A stretch of 64,000 bases of DNA from Pseudomonas sp. (GCF_030150285.1 NZ_JASLGE010000078.1:11937-75936), one strand, 5' to 3'. Numbered from the stretch's first letter, positions 1 to 8,537 are shown. Numbers and translations are program-made. The notes: generated by a model not told the origin, from the sequence alone.

Positions 1-450
1 TGTTTGGGGGGCATGCCCGGCAGTAGCCAGGACGGTGTTCGCGCGGTCCTCGATTTGCGCGAATTGTACATGCGCATTGCGCAGTGAGGCCTGTGTCAGG
101 GTTTCCAGTAGCGCGGTGTCGCCTGACAGTAAGGCGTACTCCGCGGCGGGAGCCAACTGGTTGGCAATCAGTTGGCCTGAGACATCCAGTTCCTGACGTA
201 AATCCTGGATTCGCACAAAGGTAAAAAAGCTGATGAGCAGCAGGGTTAACAGCAACGCAGGGACCAGACTCACCAGTTGGGTTCGGGTATACAGGTCCCA
301 CCGGCCAGGGGCGGTCATGGATGATGAGTTCCGTTGGGCCTGAGCCTGATAGCGGCGGTTGAGTACCCCATCGATACGCTCCTCTTTGGCTGGCTCAGCC
401 GTGCTGCTTACTGAAAAAAGATGTTGGGTGGCATGGTAGCTGAGCCGCAT
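1..450 (-). CDS. N-terminus of a membrane sensor protein (probable hybrid sensor kinase), partial
   Basis: A reading frame on the minus strand starts with ATG at 450 and stays open to the window edge, about 150 residues. After a polar head of roughly 55 residues there is one strong transmembrane segment containing LVPALLLTLLLISFFTFV. It is followed by a soluble stretch (RIQDLRQELDVSGQLIANQL) that resembles the start of a periplasmic sensor domain in GacS/BarA-like hybrid kinases. No kinase motifs lie inside the window, so the kinase call rests on this topology and on the usual presence of a hybrid sensor kinase beside gpsA in Pseudomonas. It is divergent from gpsA with a 130-bp gap. Confidence 0.6.
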   Translation of the reverse strand, partial: MRLSYHATQHLFSVSSTAEPAKEERIDGVLNRRYQAQAQRNSSSMTAPGRWDLYTRTQLVSLVPALLLTLLLISFFTFVRIQDLRQELDVSGQLIANQLAPAAEYALLSGDTALLETLTQASLRNAHVQFAQIEDRANTVLATAGHAPQT

Positions 451-534
451 GAGTTTTTCAGTTGAGGCTATTTCTTGCCTGAAATCAATCGCCCCTGCAG
501 CCGTGTTAGGGCTGGTCGCGCGAAATGTGCGCCG

Positions 535-540
535 TATAAT
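535..540 (+). promoter_or_regulatory. -10 box of probable gpsA promoter
   Basis: A perfect TATAAT lies 40 bp before the gpsA start codon in the divergent gap. No good -35 box sits 16-18 bp upstream, so the promoter may be weak or activator dependent. Confidence 0.4.
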
Positions 541-580
541 GCGGCCATCGCCACAACTCTATAAGACAACGGGATTGCAT

Positions 581-1606
581 ATGACTGAACAGCGCGCTAT
601 CGCGGTCTTGGGAGGCGGAAGTTTTGGCACCGCCGTGGCCAACTTGCTGGCTGAAAACGGCCACGCTGTGCGCCAGTGGATGCGCGACCCGGAGCAGGCC
701 GAGGCCATCCGTCTGCATCGAGAAAACCCGCGTTACCTCAAAGGTATCAAAATTCACCCGGGCGTTGACCCGGTGACTGATCTGGATGCCACGCTCGACG
801 CGTGTGATCTGTGCTTTGTGGCGTTGCCCTCCAGTGCCTTGCGCAGTGTGCTGGCCGCCCATGCACAGCGCTTGACCGGCAAAATGCTGGTGAGCCTGAC
901 CAAGGGCATTGAAGCTCATAGTTTTAAGCTGATGAGCGAGATCCTTGAAGAAATTGCCCCGCAAGCCCGAATCGGCGTGTTATCCGGCCCTAACCTGGCC
1001 CGAGAAGTGGCCGAGCATGCACTGACCGCTACAGTGGTCGCCAGTTCAGACGAGGCCTTGTGTGTGGCGGTGCAGGCGGCGTTGCATGGCCGTACATTTC
1101 GTGTGTATGCCAGTGCCGATCGCTTCGGCGTGGAACTGGGTGGAGCGTTGAAAAACGTTTACGCGATCATTGCCGGCATGGCCGTTGCGCTGGGCATGGG
1201 CGAAAACACCAAAAGCATGCTGATCACCCGTGCCCTGGCCGAGATGACCCGGTTCGCCGTCAGCCAGGGTGCCAATCCCATGACGTTTCTGGGGCTGGCA
1301 GGTGTGGGCGATTTGATTGTTACTTGTTCATCGCCGAAAAGCCGTAACTACCAGGTCGGCTTTGCACTGGGAGAGGGGCTTAGCCTGGAAGAGGCCGTCG
1401 GCCGCTTGGGAGAGGTGGCGGAAGGCGTGAACACCCTTAAAGTTCTAAAGGCCAAGGCGCAGGAATTGAATGTCTACATGCCGTTGGTGGCAGGTTTACA
1501 CGCGATTCTGTTTGAAGGGCGCACCCTCAATCAGGTCATCGAGCTATTGATGCGCGCAGAGCCCAAAACCGATGTCGATTTTATATCCACCAGTGGTTTC
1601 AACTGA
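581..1606 (+). CDS. gpsA: NAD(P)H-dependent glycerol-3-phosphate dehydrogenase
   Basis: Makes sn-glycerol 3-phosphate from dihydroxyacetone phosphate for phospholipid synthesis, in the cytosol. The 341-aa protein has the N-terminal Rossmann motif VLGGGSFGTAVA (residues 9-20), the LTKGIE segment, the LSGPN motif and the C-terminal GLAGVGDLIVTC substrate-binding segment. Length and motif order fit GpsA throughout. The frame is open further upstream, but the ATG at 581 gives the canonical start and lies just behind a TATAAT box. First gene of a likely operon with the DUF4389 protein (17-bp gap) and sixA. Confidence 0.96.
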   Translation: MTEQRAIAVLGGGSFGTAVANLLAENGHAVRQWMRDPEQAEAIRLHRENPRYLKGIKIHPGVDPVTDLDATLDACDLCFVALPSSALRSVLAAHAQRLTGKMLVSLTKGIEAHSFKLMSEILEEIAPQARIGVLSGPNLAREVAEHALTATVVASSDEALCVAVQAALHGRTFRVYASADRFGVELGGALKNVYAIIAGMAVALGMGENTKSMLITRALAEMTRFAVSQGANPMTFLGLAGVGDLIVTCSSPKSRNYQVGFALGEGLSLEEAVGRLGEVAEGVNTLKVLKAKAQELNVYMPLVAGLHAILFEGRTLNQVIELLMRAEPKTDVDFISTSGFN

Positions 1607-1623
1607 TCCTGAAGGAGCCGTAC

Positions 1624-1956
1624 ATGAACGACGCCAAAAAAACTTCCCAGTACGAGTCCATTATTTTACGCGTGGTGTGGATGCTGATTTTTCTGCTGGT
1701 ATGGCAAGTGGCGCAATTGTTGCTCGGTGCCGTGGTGCTGGTGCAGTTGGTTTACCGCCTGGTGTATGGGGCCCCGCACGGCGGCCTGATGAGTTTCGGC
1801 GACAGCTTGAGCCTTTACCTCGCACAAATCGGGCGCTTTGGCAGTTTTCACACTGAGCAAAAGCCTTGGCCTTTTGCCGATTGGCCCGCCTCAAGTGCAC
1901 CTGAAGGCGAGGCCCCTTACGTGACCCCCACCAAGACGCCCGAGCCTCGGCCATGA
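1624..1956 (+). CDS. DUF4389 family small membrane protein
   Basis: A 110-aa protein with a short polar head, then a hydrophobic region about residues 14-46 (RVVWMLIFLLVWQVAQLLLG and onward) that would span the inner membrane once or twice. The tail is soluble, Pro-rich and begins near GRFGSFHTEQKPWPFADWP. This matches the DUF4389 family, whose function is unknown. An AAGGAG ribosome site lies before the ATG. Its stop overlaps the sixA start by 4 bp (ATGA), implying translational coupling. Confidence 0.8.
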   Translation: MNDAKKTSQYESIILRVVWMLIFLLVWQVAQLLLGAVVLVQLVYRLVYGAPHGGLMSFGDSLSLYLAQIGRFGSFHTEQKPWPFADWPASSAPEGEAPYVTPTKTPEPRP

Positions 1957-2402
1957 AGCTTTGGGTCATGCGCCATGGCGAGGCTGAGCCACGGGCGGCC
2001 ACCGACGCTCAGCGCGAGCTGACGGCCCACGGCCGGGAGCAGGTTCTGCGCAGCGCTGCCTTCTTGAAGGGGCAGCCGCTGGACGCCATTTTGGTCAGCC
2101 CTTACGTGCGGGCCCAGCAAACGGCCAAGCTTGTACGCGACGCCCTAGGGTTTAAACCCGCGCTGGTCACCGTGCCGTGGCTGACGCCCGACAGCGACCC
2201 GGGCGTTGCGCTGCGCGAGCTCCCGGAGGCTGGCAACACGCTGTTGGTCAGTCATCAGCCCTTCGTCGGTGATTTGATCAGCCTGTTGCAGCATGGGCAT
2301 TATCGCCAGCCGCAGCCCATGCAAACCGCGAGCCTGGCGGAGCTGGAGGGTGAGTGGGCGCTGGCAGGCAGCATGACGTTAGTGGGTGTGCGTCAACCCT
2401 GA
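1953..2402 (+). CDS. sixA: Phosphohistidine phosphatase SixA
   Basis: A 149-aa histidine phosphatase of the RHG branch. The catalytic RHG motif is at residues 7-9 and a second histidine is in LLVSHQPFVGD. The short length is typical of SixA, which removes phosphate from histidines of phosphotransfer proteins such as HPt domains or NPr. A sensor gene, possibly a hybrid kinase, lies on the other side of gpsA. A direct link to SixA is only inference. Confidence 0.9.
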   Translation: MKLWVMRHGEAEPRAATDAQRELTAHGREQVLRSAAFLKGQPLDAILVSPYVRAQQTAKLVRDALGFKPALVTVPWLTPDSDPGVALRELPEAGNTLLVSHQPFVGDLISLLQHGHYRQPQPMQTASLAELEGEWALAGSMTLVGVRQP

Positions 2403-2505
2403 AGGGTTGCAGAGTCGGGCGAGTGTGGCCGATAGTTGGGCAATGTTTGTTGAAAAATCCTACGACATAAACGCCGCCCAACATTCACCGAGCAAGGAAC
2501 GACTG

Positions 2506-2949
2506 ATGAGCTTGTGGACCACGCCGCCCGACTTGGCATACCTCAACGGCCTGCGCAAAAACACTATCTGCGATGTGCTGGACATTACCTTCGATGCCTT
2601 CGATGACCAGTCGATCACCGCCAGCATGGTGGTGGATCATCGCACGCATCAGCCGTTTGGCATGCTGCACGGCGGCGCTTCGGTGGTACTGGCCGAAACC
2701 TTGGGCTCGATGGCCAGTTACATGTGCATCGATACCCAGCAGTTCTATTGCGTGGGCCTGGAGGTCAATGCCAACCACTTGCGCGGTGTGCGCAGTGGCC
2801 GCGTGAGTGCCGTGGCGCGGCCGGTTCATATCGGGCGCACCACCCATGTGTGGGACATCCGCCTGACCGACGATAACGGCAAACTCAATTGTATTTCCCG
2901 GCTGACCATGGCGGTGGTGCCGTTGGGTGAAGCACCCCCCGCTCGCTGA
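2506..2949 (+). CDS. Hotdog-fold acyl-CoA thioesterase
   Basis: A 147-aa protein of the PaaI/YdiI hotdog family. It contains the family signature around QPFGMLHGGASVVLAET (catalytic Glu in VLAE) and GLEVNANHLRGVRSG. Such proteins hydrolyse acyl-CoA or aryl-CoA thioesters in the cytosol. The frame is open 120 bp further upstream, but the ATG at 2506 follows AAGGAACG and begins the conserved domain. It precedes two alpha/beta hydrolases in the same direction. The natural substrate cannot be read from sequence. Confidence 0.87.
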   Translation: MSLWTTPPDLAYLNGLRKNTICDVLDITFDAFDDQSITASMVVDHRTHQPFGMLHGGASVVLAETLGSMASYMCIDTQQFYCVGLEVNANHLRGVRSGRVSAVARPVHIGRTTHVWDIRLTDDNGKLNCISRLTMAVVPLGEAPPAR

Positions 2950-3059
2950 TTCGCGGGCGACAATGGCCGTAGTGGCGTCACTCCTGGCGTATACGGTCAT
3001 TGATATGGAGAAATTTCCTACAGACAATAGAGGTCGTTTCCTACCTGTGGACGCCTTGT

Positions 3060-3860
3060 ATGTCTCGGCAGATTTTCTTCGCCCATGCCAACGGCTTCCC
3101 CTCGGCCACTTATGGCAAATTGTTCGATGCCCTTGCGCCGGACTTTGAAATCGCGCACCTGCCGCAACATGGGCATGATCCGCGTTTCCCAGTGGACAAC
3201 AATTGGCACAACCTGGTCGACGAATTGATCTTTCACCTGGAGCAGCGCGGTGAAGCGGTAATCGGTGTCGGGCATTCATTGGGCGGGATGTTGCACTTGC
3301 ATGCGGCCATCCGCTGCCCGCATCTGTACCAGGGCCTGGTGATGCTTGATTCACCCGTGCTCACGCGAACCGATCAGTGGGTGATTCGCGCGGCCAAGCG
3401 CTTTGGCCTGATCGACCGCCTGACCCCCGCAGGCCGCACGCTCGGGCGGCGCGAGGAGTTCGCAGACCGTGAAAGCGCGCGGGCCTACTTTGCGGGCAAG
3501 ACGCTGTTCCGCAGCTTTGATCCCGATTGCTTCGACGCCTATTTGGAGCACGGGTTGCAGGTCGTTGACGAGCGTTTGCGGTTACGTTTCAACCCTGCCA
3601 CTGAGATCGACATCTACCGCAGCGTGCCGCACACAGCCCCCGGTCGTGTATTTCAATTAAGGGTTCCGTTGACCATTGTGCGTGGACGCGACAGCCGTGT
3701 GGTCATGCGCCATCATGCCAATGCGGTTGCGCGCATGCCCAATGGCGAGGCGCTGAGCGTGCCGGGTGGGCATATGTTTCCTCTGGAGCAGCCGCATGAA
3801 ACAGCCCATTTGCTCAAACATATCGTTGCCCGCTGGGGGCTTCGTCAGCCCAGCCTCTGA
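3060..3860 (+). CDS. Alpha/beta hydrolase
   Basis: A 266-aa alpha/beta hydrolase. The oxyanion segment FFAHANGFP is near the N-terminus, the nucleophile elbow is GHSLGG (in VGVGHSLGGMLHLH), the candidate acid is in TIVRGRDSRVV, and the catalytic His is in VPGGHMFPLEQP. I chose the ATG at 3060 because the conserved domain begins right after it, although no strong ribosome site is visible. It is followed at 12 bp by a second hydrolase, so the two are probably co-transcribed. Substrate unknown. Confidence 0.85.
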   Translation: MSRQIFFAHANGFPSATYGKLFDALAPDFEIAHLPQHGHDPRFPVDNNWHNLVDELIFHLEQRGEAVIGVGHSLGGMLHLHAAIRCPHLYQGLVMLDSPVLTRTDQWVIRAAKRFGLIDRLTPAGRTLGRREEFADRESARAYFAGKTLFRSFDPDCFDAYLEHGLQVVDERLRLRFNPATEIDIYRSVPHTAPGRVFQLRVPLTIVRGRDSRVVMRHHANAVARMPNGEALSVPGGHMFPLEQPHETAHLLKHIVARWGLRQPSL

Positions 3861-3872
3861 AGAGCATCAAGC

Positions 3873-4727
3873 ATGAGCCCTGTGATGGAAGAAATTCGTC
3901 TGAGCTTGCCGCATATCGAATTGGCGGCCCACGTGTCAGGCCCCGAAGACGGCGTGCCCGTGATTGCCTTGCATGGTTGGCTGGATAACGCTAACAGCTT
4001 CGCCCGGCTGGCCCCCAAATTGCCAGGGTTGCGCATCGTGGCGCTGGATTTTGCCGGGCATGGCCACTCGGATCACCGCCCCCGTGGGGCCGGGTACGCC
4101 TTGGCCGATTACGCGTTTGATGTGTTATGTGTGGCTGAGCAATTGGGCTGGGAGCGGTTTGCCCTCATGGGGCACTCCCTGGGGGCGATTGTGGCGGTGA
4201 TGATTGCGGGCTCATTTCCCGACCGCGTCACCCGGCTGGCCTTGATTGATGGCATTGTGCCGAAGTCCGGGCCGGGAGCCGATACGGCCGAACACATGGG
4301 CAACGCGTTGCAGGCGCAACTGCACCATCAACACAAACGCAAATCGGTTCACCCCACACTAGACAGGGCCGTGGCGGCCCGGATGAAAGGCATGGTCGCC
4401 GTCAGCCAAGAGGCGGCCGAGCTACTGGCTCAGCGCGGCTTGATGCCGGTGCCGGGCGGGTATAGCTGGCGAAGCGACAGCCGTCTGACGCTGCCTTCGC
4501 CGCTACGGCTTAGCGCTGAACAGGGCATGTCGTTTGTTCGACGCGTGACGTGCCCGACAACGCTGGTGGTAGCCGAGGAGGGCATGTTGGCCAGTTATAC
4601 CGACCTGTTGGAGCGCCTGCCTTTCTCGCAGGTGCGTGTGCCAGGTGGCCATCATGTGCACCTGAATGATGAGGCGGGCGCGATCCTTGTTGCAGACTGT
4701 TTCAAACGCTTCTTCAGCGCTTCTTGA
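3873..4727 (+). CDS. Alpha/beta hydrolase
   Basis: A 284-aa alpha/beta hydrolase with IALHGWLDNANSF (oxyanion region), the DFAGHGHSDHR loop, the nucleophile elbow MGHSLGAIVA and a terminal His in VPGGHHVHLND. It resembles soluble esterase or epoxide-hydrolase-like enzymes; specificity is unknown. An alternative start is the Met at residue 5. It sits 12 bp after the preceding hydrolase and is followed by a relic GST start and the DUF4892 gene. Confidence 0.86.
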   Translation: MSPVMEEIRLSLPHIELAAHVSGPEDGVPVIALHGWLDNANSFARLAPKLPGLRIVALDFAGHGHSDHRPRGAGYALADYAFDVLCVAEQLGWERFALMGHSLGAIVAVMIAGSFPDRVTRLALIDGIVPKSGPGADTAEHMGNALQAQLHHQHKRKSVHPTLDRAVAARMKGMVAVSQEAAELLAQRGLMPVPGGYSWRSDSRLTLPSPLRLSAEQGMSFVRRVTCPTTLVVAEEGMLASYTDLLERLPFSQVRVPGGHHVHLNDEAGAILVADCFKRFFSAS

Positions 4728-4777
4728 CTTGCGGTGGCCAACTGCCGAGGCTTGGAGGCTTGAAATGGGAGACAACC

Positions 4778-4876
4778 ATGATAGATCTCTACACCGCTGC
4801 GACCCCGAATGGCCACCCGGTCTCTATCGTGAGCACGCTCAATGACACGCCTTCTGCAGGTGAGCCCCGCCGATGA
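4778..4876 (+). pseudogene. Relic of a glutathione S-transferase (YfcG-like) start
   Basis: A 32-codon frame begins MIDLYTAATPNGHPVSI, which closely resembles the first 17 residues of YfcG/nu-class glutathione transferases (E. coli YfcG begins MIDLYFAPTPNGHK). After this the resemblance ends (VSTLNDTPSAGEPRR) and the frame stops in an ATGA overlap with the next gene. The rest of the roughly 200-aa enzyme is absent, since only 96 bp separate its start from the DUF4892 gene. I infer that an internal deletion left the 5' end, which may still carry the ribosome-binding region for the downstream gene. Confidence 0.6.
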
Positions 4877-5691
4877 AACTATCCAGACGTTTTATCTGCG
4901 TGTTGGGCTTGAGCAGCTTAAGCCCGTTGGTATGGGCCGCCGATGTACCCGGCAGCCAGGATTTACGGGACGTGCCAAGGCTGGCCGACGCGCAAATCAT
5001 TGATTACACCGAACACCCTGAAGTCGAACGCATCTACCCGATGGGCTCTATCCGTAAAATCAGCGGGCGCCTTCGTTACGAGTCGCAGGTCAATACGCGT
5101 GGCCAGACGACCGCCATTACCTATGAGTTGCCGGCCGAGCGTTCGTCCAGCGAAGCGTTTACGGCTGCCCGCGAAGCCTTGCAGGCCAAGGGTGCCGAGT
5201 TGTTGTTCTGGTGCCAGGCGCGTGATTGCGGTGAAAGCAGCCTTTGGGCCAACGAAATTTTTGGCAACTCCAAGCTGGTGGGGGCCGACGATCAGCAGTC
5301 CTACCTGTTACTGCGCAAAGCCGCTCCCGAGCACAACCAGTTGGTCGCGCTGTACGGCATTACCCGCGGCAATCGAAAAGCGTATTTGCACGTCGAACAG
5401 ATGCAGGCCAATGCTGACTTGGGCCAATTGCTGCCCACCTCGGCCACCTTGCAGCGCCAGTTGAAAAGCACAGGCGAACTCAACTTCCCCGCACTTACGG
5501 GCGAACCTGATGCCCAGTGGCTGAACCTGATCAGCCGCGGATTGAACCTGGATGCCACTTCAAGAGTCACTTTGACGGGCGCTCACGCGGGCGCGTGGCG
5601 TGACGCGCTGATCGCCAAAGGGGTTCGTGCGGGCCGTCTCGAACTGGGCGATGCTCAGGTTCAGGGCTTGCGCATCGAATTGCTTCGCTAA
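4873..5691 (+). CDS. Secreted DUF4892 protein
   Basis: A 272-aa protein with a signal peptide (MKLSRRFICVLGLSSLSPLV, cleavage near VWA-AD), so periplasmic or outer membrane. The mature part matches the DUF4892 family: a PRLADAQIIDY start, a central segment EALQAKGAELLFWCQARDCG with two cysteines that could form a disulfide, and a C-terminal OmpA-like sector (TLTGAHAGAWRDALIAKGVR). Function unknown. The ATG follows AGGTGA and overlaps the stop of the GST relic. Confidence 0.82.
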   Translation: MKLSRRFICVLGLSSLSPLVWAADVPGSQDLRDVPRLADAQIIDYTEHPEVERIYPMGSIRKISGRLRYESQVNTRGQTTAITYELPAERSSSEAFTAAREALQAKGAELLFWCQARDCGESSLWANEIFGNSKLVGADDQQSYLLLRKAAPEHNQLVALYGITRGNRKAYLHVEQMQANADLGQLLPTSATLQRQLKSTGELNFPALTGEPDAQWLNLISRGLNLDATSRVTLTGAHAGAWRDALIAKGVRAGRLELGDAQVQGLRIELLR

Positions 5692-5765
5692 ACATTTCTC
5701 TGCGACGGCTACACTCCCCGTAGCCGTTGTTTCTTTCTGATTCTGTAACGCTCTGCAGGACACAC

Positions 5766-6815
5766 ATGCTTAATAACGATCGCCTGCTGGTGCAGATCCT
5801 GCTACTGGTGTTGTTCGGTGCCAGTCTGTGGGTGATGGCCCCTTTCTGGTCTGCCTTGTTTTGGGGGGCGGTGCTGGCATTTTCCAGTTGGCCTTTGATG
5901 CGTTTGCTGACCCGTGTGTTGAACGGTCGGGAAACACTGGCGGCGAGCATTCTAACCCTGGGCTGGATGTTGCTGGTGGCCGGGCCGCTGGTATGGCTGG
6001 GTTTTAACCTGGCCGACCATGTACGAGACGCCACGACCTTTATCAAGGATGTCCAGCTGGAGGGCCTGCCCGAAGCGCCCACCTGGCTGGTAGGGATACC
6101 CTTCGTTGGTGAGCGGCTGGATGGCCTCTGGAATACCCTCGACGAGCAGGGGGCCGCATTGTTGGGGGCACTCAAGCCTTACCTGGGGCAAGTAGGCAAC
6201 TGGTTACTCGCCCGAAGCGCGCAAATCGGCGGCGGTATTCTTGAAATGACACTGAGCATTGTGTTCGTGTTCTTTTTCTACCGCGACGGCCCTCGGCTGG
6301 CGAGCTTTGTGCACGGGCTGCTTGAACGGCTGATCGGCGAGCGCGCGCATTACTATCAGGAACTGGTGGCGGGCACCGTGCAGCGTGTGGTGAACGGGGT
6401 GATCGGCACGGCGGCGGCCCAAGGGCTGCTGGCGCTGATTGGCTTCTTGATCGCCGGGGTGCCCGGCGCACTGGTACTGGGCCTTGGCACCTTTCTGCTC
6501 AGCCTGATACCGATGGGGCCGCCGCTGATATGGATCCCGGCCACGGCCTGGCTGGCCTGGAAGGGGGAGTACGGCATGGCGATCTTCCTTGGCATTTGGG
6601 GCACGTTGGTCATCAGCGGTGTCGATAACGTGCTCAAGCCTTACCTCATCAGCCGGGGCGGAAATCTGCCATTGGTGATCGTGTTGCTGGGGGTGTTTGG
6701 CGGCTTGATCGCGTTCGGGTTTATCGGGCTGTTTATCGGCCCGACTTTGCTGGCGATTGCCTACAGCCTGCTGCTGGACTGGAGTGCCAGCCAGCAGAGC
6801 AAGGACAGGACTTAG
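5766..6815 (+). CDS. AI-2E family membrane permease
   Basis: A 349-aa polytopic inner-membrane protein of the AI-2E/PerM/YdiK family. There are two hydrophobic segments near the N-terminus (VQILLLVLFGASLWVMAPF), a third around SILTLGWMLLVAGPLVWLG, a long soluble insert, and about five more in the C-terminal half. The family signature lies in PATAWLAWKGEYG and VDNVLKPYLISRGG. Members are efflux permeases for diverse small molecules; the AI-2 name is historical. The ATG at 5766 was chosen over an upstream frame extension because it follows GCAGGACAC. Its stop overlaps the convergent methyltransferase stop. Confidence 0.88.
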   Translation: MLNNDRLLVQILLLVLFGASLWVMAPFWSALFWGAVLAFSSWPLMRLLTRVLNGRETLAASILTLGWMLLVAGPLVWLGFNLADHVRDATTFIKDVQLEGLPEAPTWLVGIPFVGERLDGLWNTLDEQGAALLGALKPYLGQVGNWLLARSAQIGGGILEMTLSIVFVFFFYRDGPRLASFVHGLLERLIGERAHYYQELVAGTVQRVVNGVIGTAAAQGLLALIGFLIAGVPGALVLGLGTFLLSLIPMGPPLIWIPATAWLAWKGEYGMAIFLGIWGTLVISGVDNVLKPYLISRGGNLPLVIVLLGVFGGLIAFGFIGLFIGPTLLAIAYSLLLDWSASQQSKDRT

Positions 6816-7282
6816 CCGAATTTTGGCCCTGAGCGTGTGTTCTTACCCTTGGCCAAGCGATCGTACAGCACCACATTAACGGTGGCGGCGAGGTTCATGC
6901 AGCCCTGGGTCGGGATGTAAATCACGTCTTCGCACCAGTCCAGCACGTCCTTGCCCAGCGACCCGTCCTCGGGGCCGAAGATATAAATCGCCCGGTCCGG
7001 ATGCGTGTACTCGGGCAGGGGGCGAGCCCCTTCAACCATTTCCACCGCGACCGGAATGCAGCCCAATGGGATGATTTTTTTCAGGTCGTCGATGCCGATC
7101 AGCGGAATATCCTGATGGATCTTTTTGGTGTCCGTGATGAAGTCGCGGGCACGCTCATAGCGTTTGCCGGTGTAAAACACCGACGCCACGCTGTAGCAAC
7201 CAGCCGCACGCATCACCGAGCCTACGTTTTCCGGTGATTTGGGGTTATACAAACCAATGCAGCTGTACCGTTTGTTTGCCAC
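6812..7282 (-). CDS. SpoU/TrmH-family RNA methyltransferase
   Basis: A 156-aa single-domain SPOUT methyltransferase. The three knot motifs are visible: NPKSPENVGSVMRAAG near the start, IYIFGPEDGSLG in the middle and IPTQGCMNLAATVNVVLYDR near the end. The length equals TrmL-like enzymes that 2'-O-methylate tRNA, but the target is not proven. I place the start at a GTG (7282) preceded by GAAGGGCGAC; an upstream in-frame ATG would add 14 unlikely residues. It is convergent with the AI-2E permease with a 4-bp stop overlap. Confidence 0.86.
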   Translation of the reverse strand: MANKRYSCIGLYNPKSPENVGSVMRAAGCYSVASVFYTGKRYERARDFITDTKKIHQDIPLIGIDDLKKIIPLGCIPVAVEMVEGARPLPEYTHPDRAIYIFGPEDGSLGKDVLDWCEDVIYIPTQGCMNLAATVNVVLYDRLAKGKNTRSGPKFG

Positions 7283-7423
7283 GTGCCGTCGCCCTTCAGA
7301 AAAAAGACGCGAGTATACCGGCAATGACGCGCCTCGCTAGGCGTGAGCGAGCGCCGCCGACCCGGGAGCGCCAGGGTGAGCGGCGCTCGACAGCGGGCGT
7401 GTGGGCCCGCTTCTACCGGCGGG

Positions 7424-7798
7424 TTACTCGTCTTTTTTCATCAACCCGGCCAGTGCGGCGAACGGGTTGTGGGTGGCCTTGGCGACTTTCGGGCTGCTGA
7501 TGGAGTTGTCCGAAAAGTACTGTTGGTCGGTGTAGCGCGAGTGTTCGTTGTCGTGGCAGTACAGGCACAGCAGCTCCCAGTTTGAGCCGTCCTGGGGGTT
7601 GTTGTCGTGATTGTGGTCGCGGTGGTGAACCGTCAGTTCACTCAGGCGCTTACCCGCAAACTCACGGGCGCAACGACCGCACACGTGGGGGTACATTTTC
7701 AAGGCTTTATCGCGATAGCCCATTTCGCGGTCACGCTGGGCATCCGCCAGGATGCGGTCCAGTTTGGCGGTGTGTGACGGTGGGTTGGCCGAACTCAT
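7424..7798 (-). CDS. yajD: YajD-family HNH nuclease
   Basis: A 124-aa HNH protein. Two zinc-type CxxC pairs (CGRCAREF and CLYCHDNEH) flank the HNH core LTVHHRDHNHDNNPQDGSNW. This arrangement and length match YajD, a small HNH nuclease of unknown physiological target. The ATG follows AAAAGGTGAACCC. It lies between the methyltransferase and the spermidine-synthase-like gene, all leftward. Confidence 0.87.
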   Translation of the reverse strand: MSSANPPSHTAKLDRILADAQRDREMGYRDKALKMYPHVCGRCAREFAGKRLSELTVHHRDHNHDNNPQDGSNWELLCLYCHDNEHSRYTDQQYFSDNSISSPKVAKATHNPFAALAGLMKKDE

Positions 7799-7850
7799 GG
7801 GTTCACCTTTTAAGACGAATGACGGTTAGGTCGTGAAGTTTAGCTGTTGA

Positions 7851-8537
7851 TCAGCCTTTGATTTTTTCAGCAATCCAGATGGTGTGACGTGTGCCTTTGT
7901 TGCCGTGGGCGAACACCTGCACTTCTTCGGCCTTGAAGCCGGCCTTGCGCAGTTTGTCCGAGAACTGCTTGTCGGCACTGGCAGACCACACGGCCAACAC
8001 GCCCTTGGAGCGCAACGCCTTGGCGCAGGCGCTGAGGCCGCCGGCTGAATACAGCCAACTGTTGGCTTTTTGCGTCAGGCCTTCGGGGCCATTGTCGACA
8101 TCCAGCATGATGGCGTCAAAGCCATCGGGTTCAGCCTGCAGCACCTTGGCCACGTCTTCCAGGCGGATCACGGTACGCGGGTCTTGCAGCGGGTTACCGG
8201 CTTTTTCGCCCAGCGGGCCACGGTTCCACGCCACAACCCCCGGTACCAGTTCGGCCACCACCACCTCGGCGGTTTTACCCAGGTGTTTGAGAGCCGAGGC
8301 CAGGGTAAAGCCCATGCCCAGGCCGCCGATCAGCACCCGTGACCCGGGGCGTCCGGCCACCTTGCGGCACGGAATCTCGGCCAGTGCGTCCTCGGAGCCG
8401 TGCATGCGGGTGTTCATCAACTGGCCACCGTCGCCGCCCTGAATTTTGATCACGAAGTCTTCGCCATACTCGAACAGGCACAAGGCACCGCCATTTTCAG
8501 GGATCGGGGTGGTGTCGAGCAAAACAAAACGTTTCAT
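7851..8537 (-). CDS. Spermidine synthase-like methyltransferase-fold protein
   Basis: A 228-aa protein with the Rossmann-type core of spermidine synthases. VLIGGLGMGFTLASAL is the nucleotide-binding loop, and VVVAELVPGVVAWNR and the DAIMLDVDNGPEG segment follow. It is shorter than SpeE (about 285 aa) and lacks the full N-terminal beta domain, so enzymatic spermidine synthesis is doubtful. It is commonly annotated as a spermidine synthase-like protein. I chose the ATG at 8537 because homologous proteins begin MKRFVLLD. The protein is probably cytosolic. Confidence 0.75.
   Translation of the reverse strand: MKRFVLLDTTPIPENGGALCLFEYGEDFVIKIQGGDGGQLMNTRMHGSEDALAEIPCRKVAGRPGSRVLIGGLGMGFTLASALKHLGKTAEVVVAELVPGVVAWNRGPLGEKAGNPLQDPRTVIRLEDVAKVLQAEPDGFDAIMLDVDNGPEGLTQKANSWLYSAGGLSACAKALRSKGVLAVWSASADKQFSDKLRKAGFKAEEVQVFAHGNKGTRHTIWIAEKIKG

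Noticed and set aside
449..580. N-terminal extension of GpsA by 44 residues
   Set aside because: The frame is open from 449 but the extension crosses the promoter with TATAAT at 535 and is unlike the family. The start at 581 is canonical.
5567..6175. 202-codon minus-strand frame over the DUF4892/AI-2E junction
   Set aside because: It lies opposite two well-supported genes and shows no protein family features. It is a high-GC shadow frame.
7388..7412. AGCGGGC/GCCCGCT hairpin behind the HNH gene as a terminator
   Set aside because: The stem is perfect but no U tract follows in the direction of transcription.
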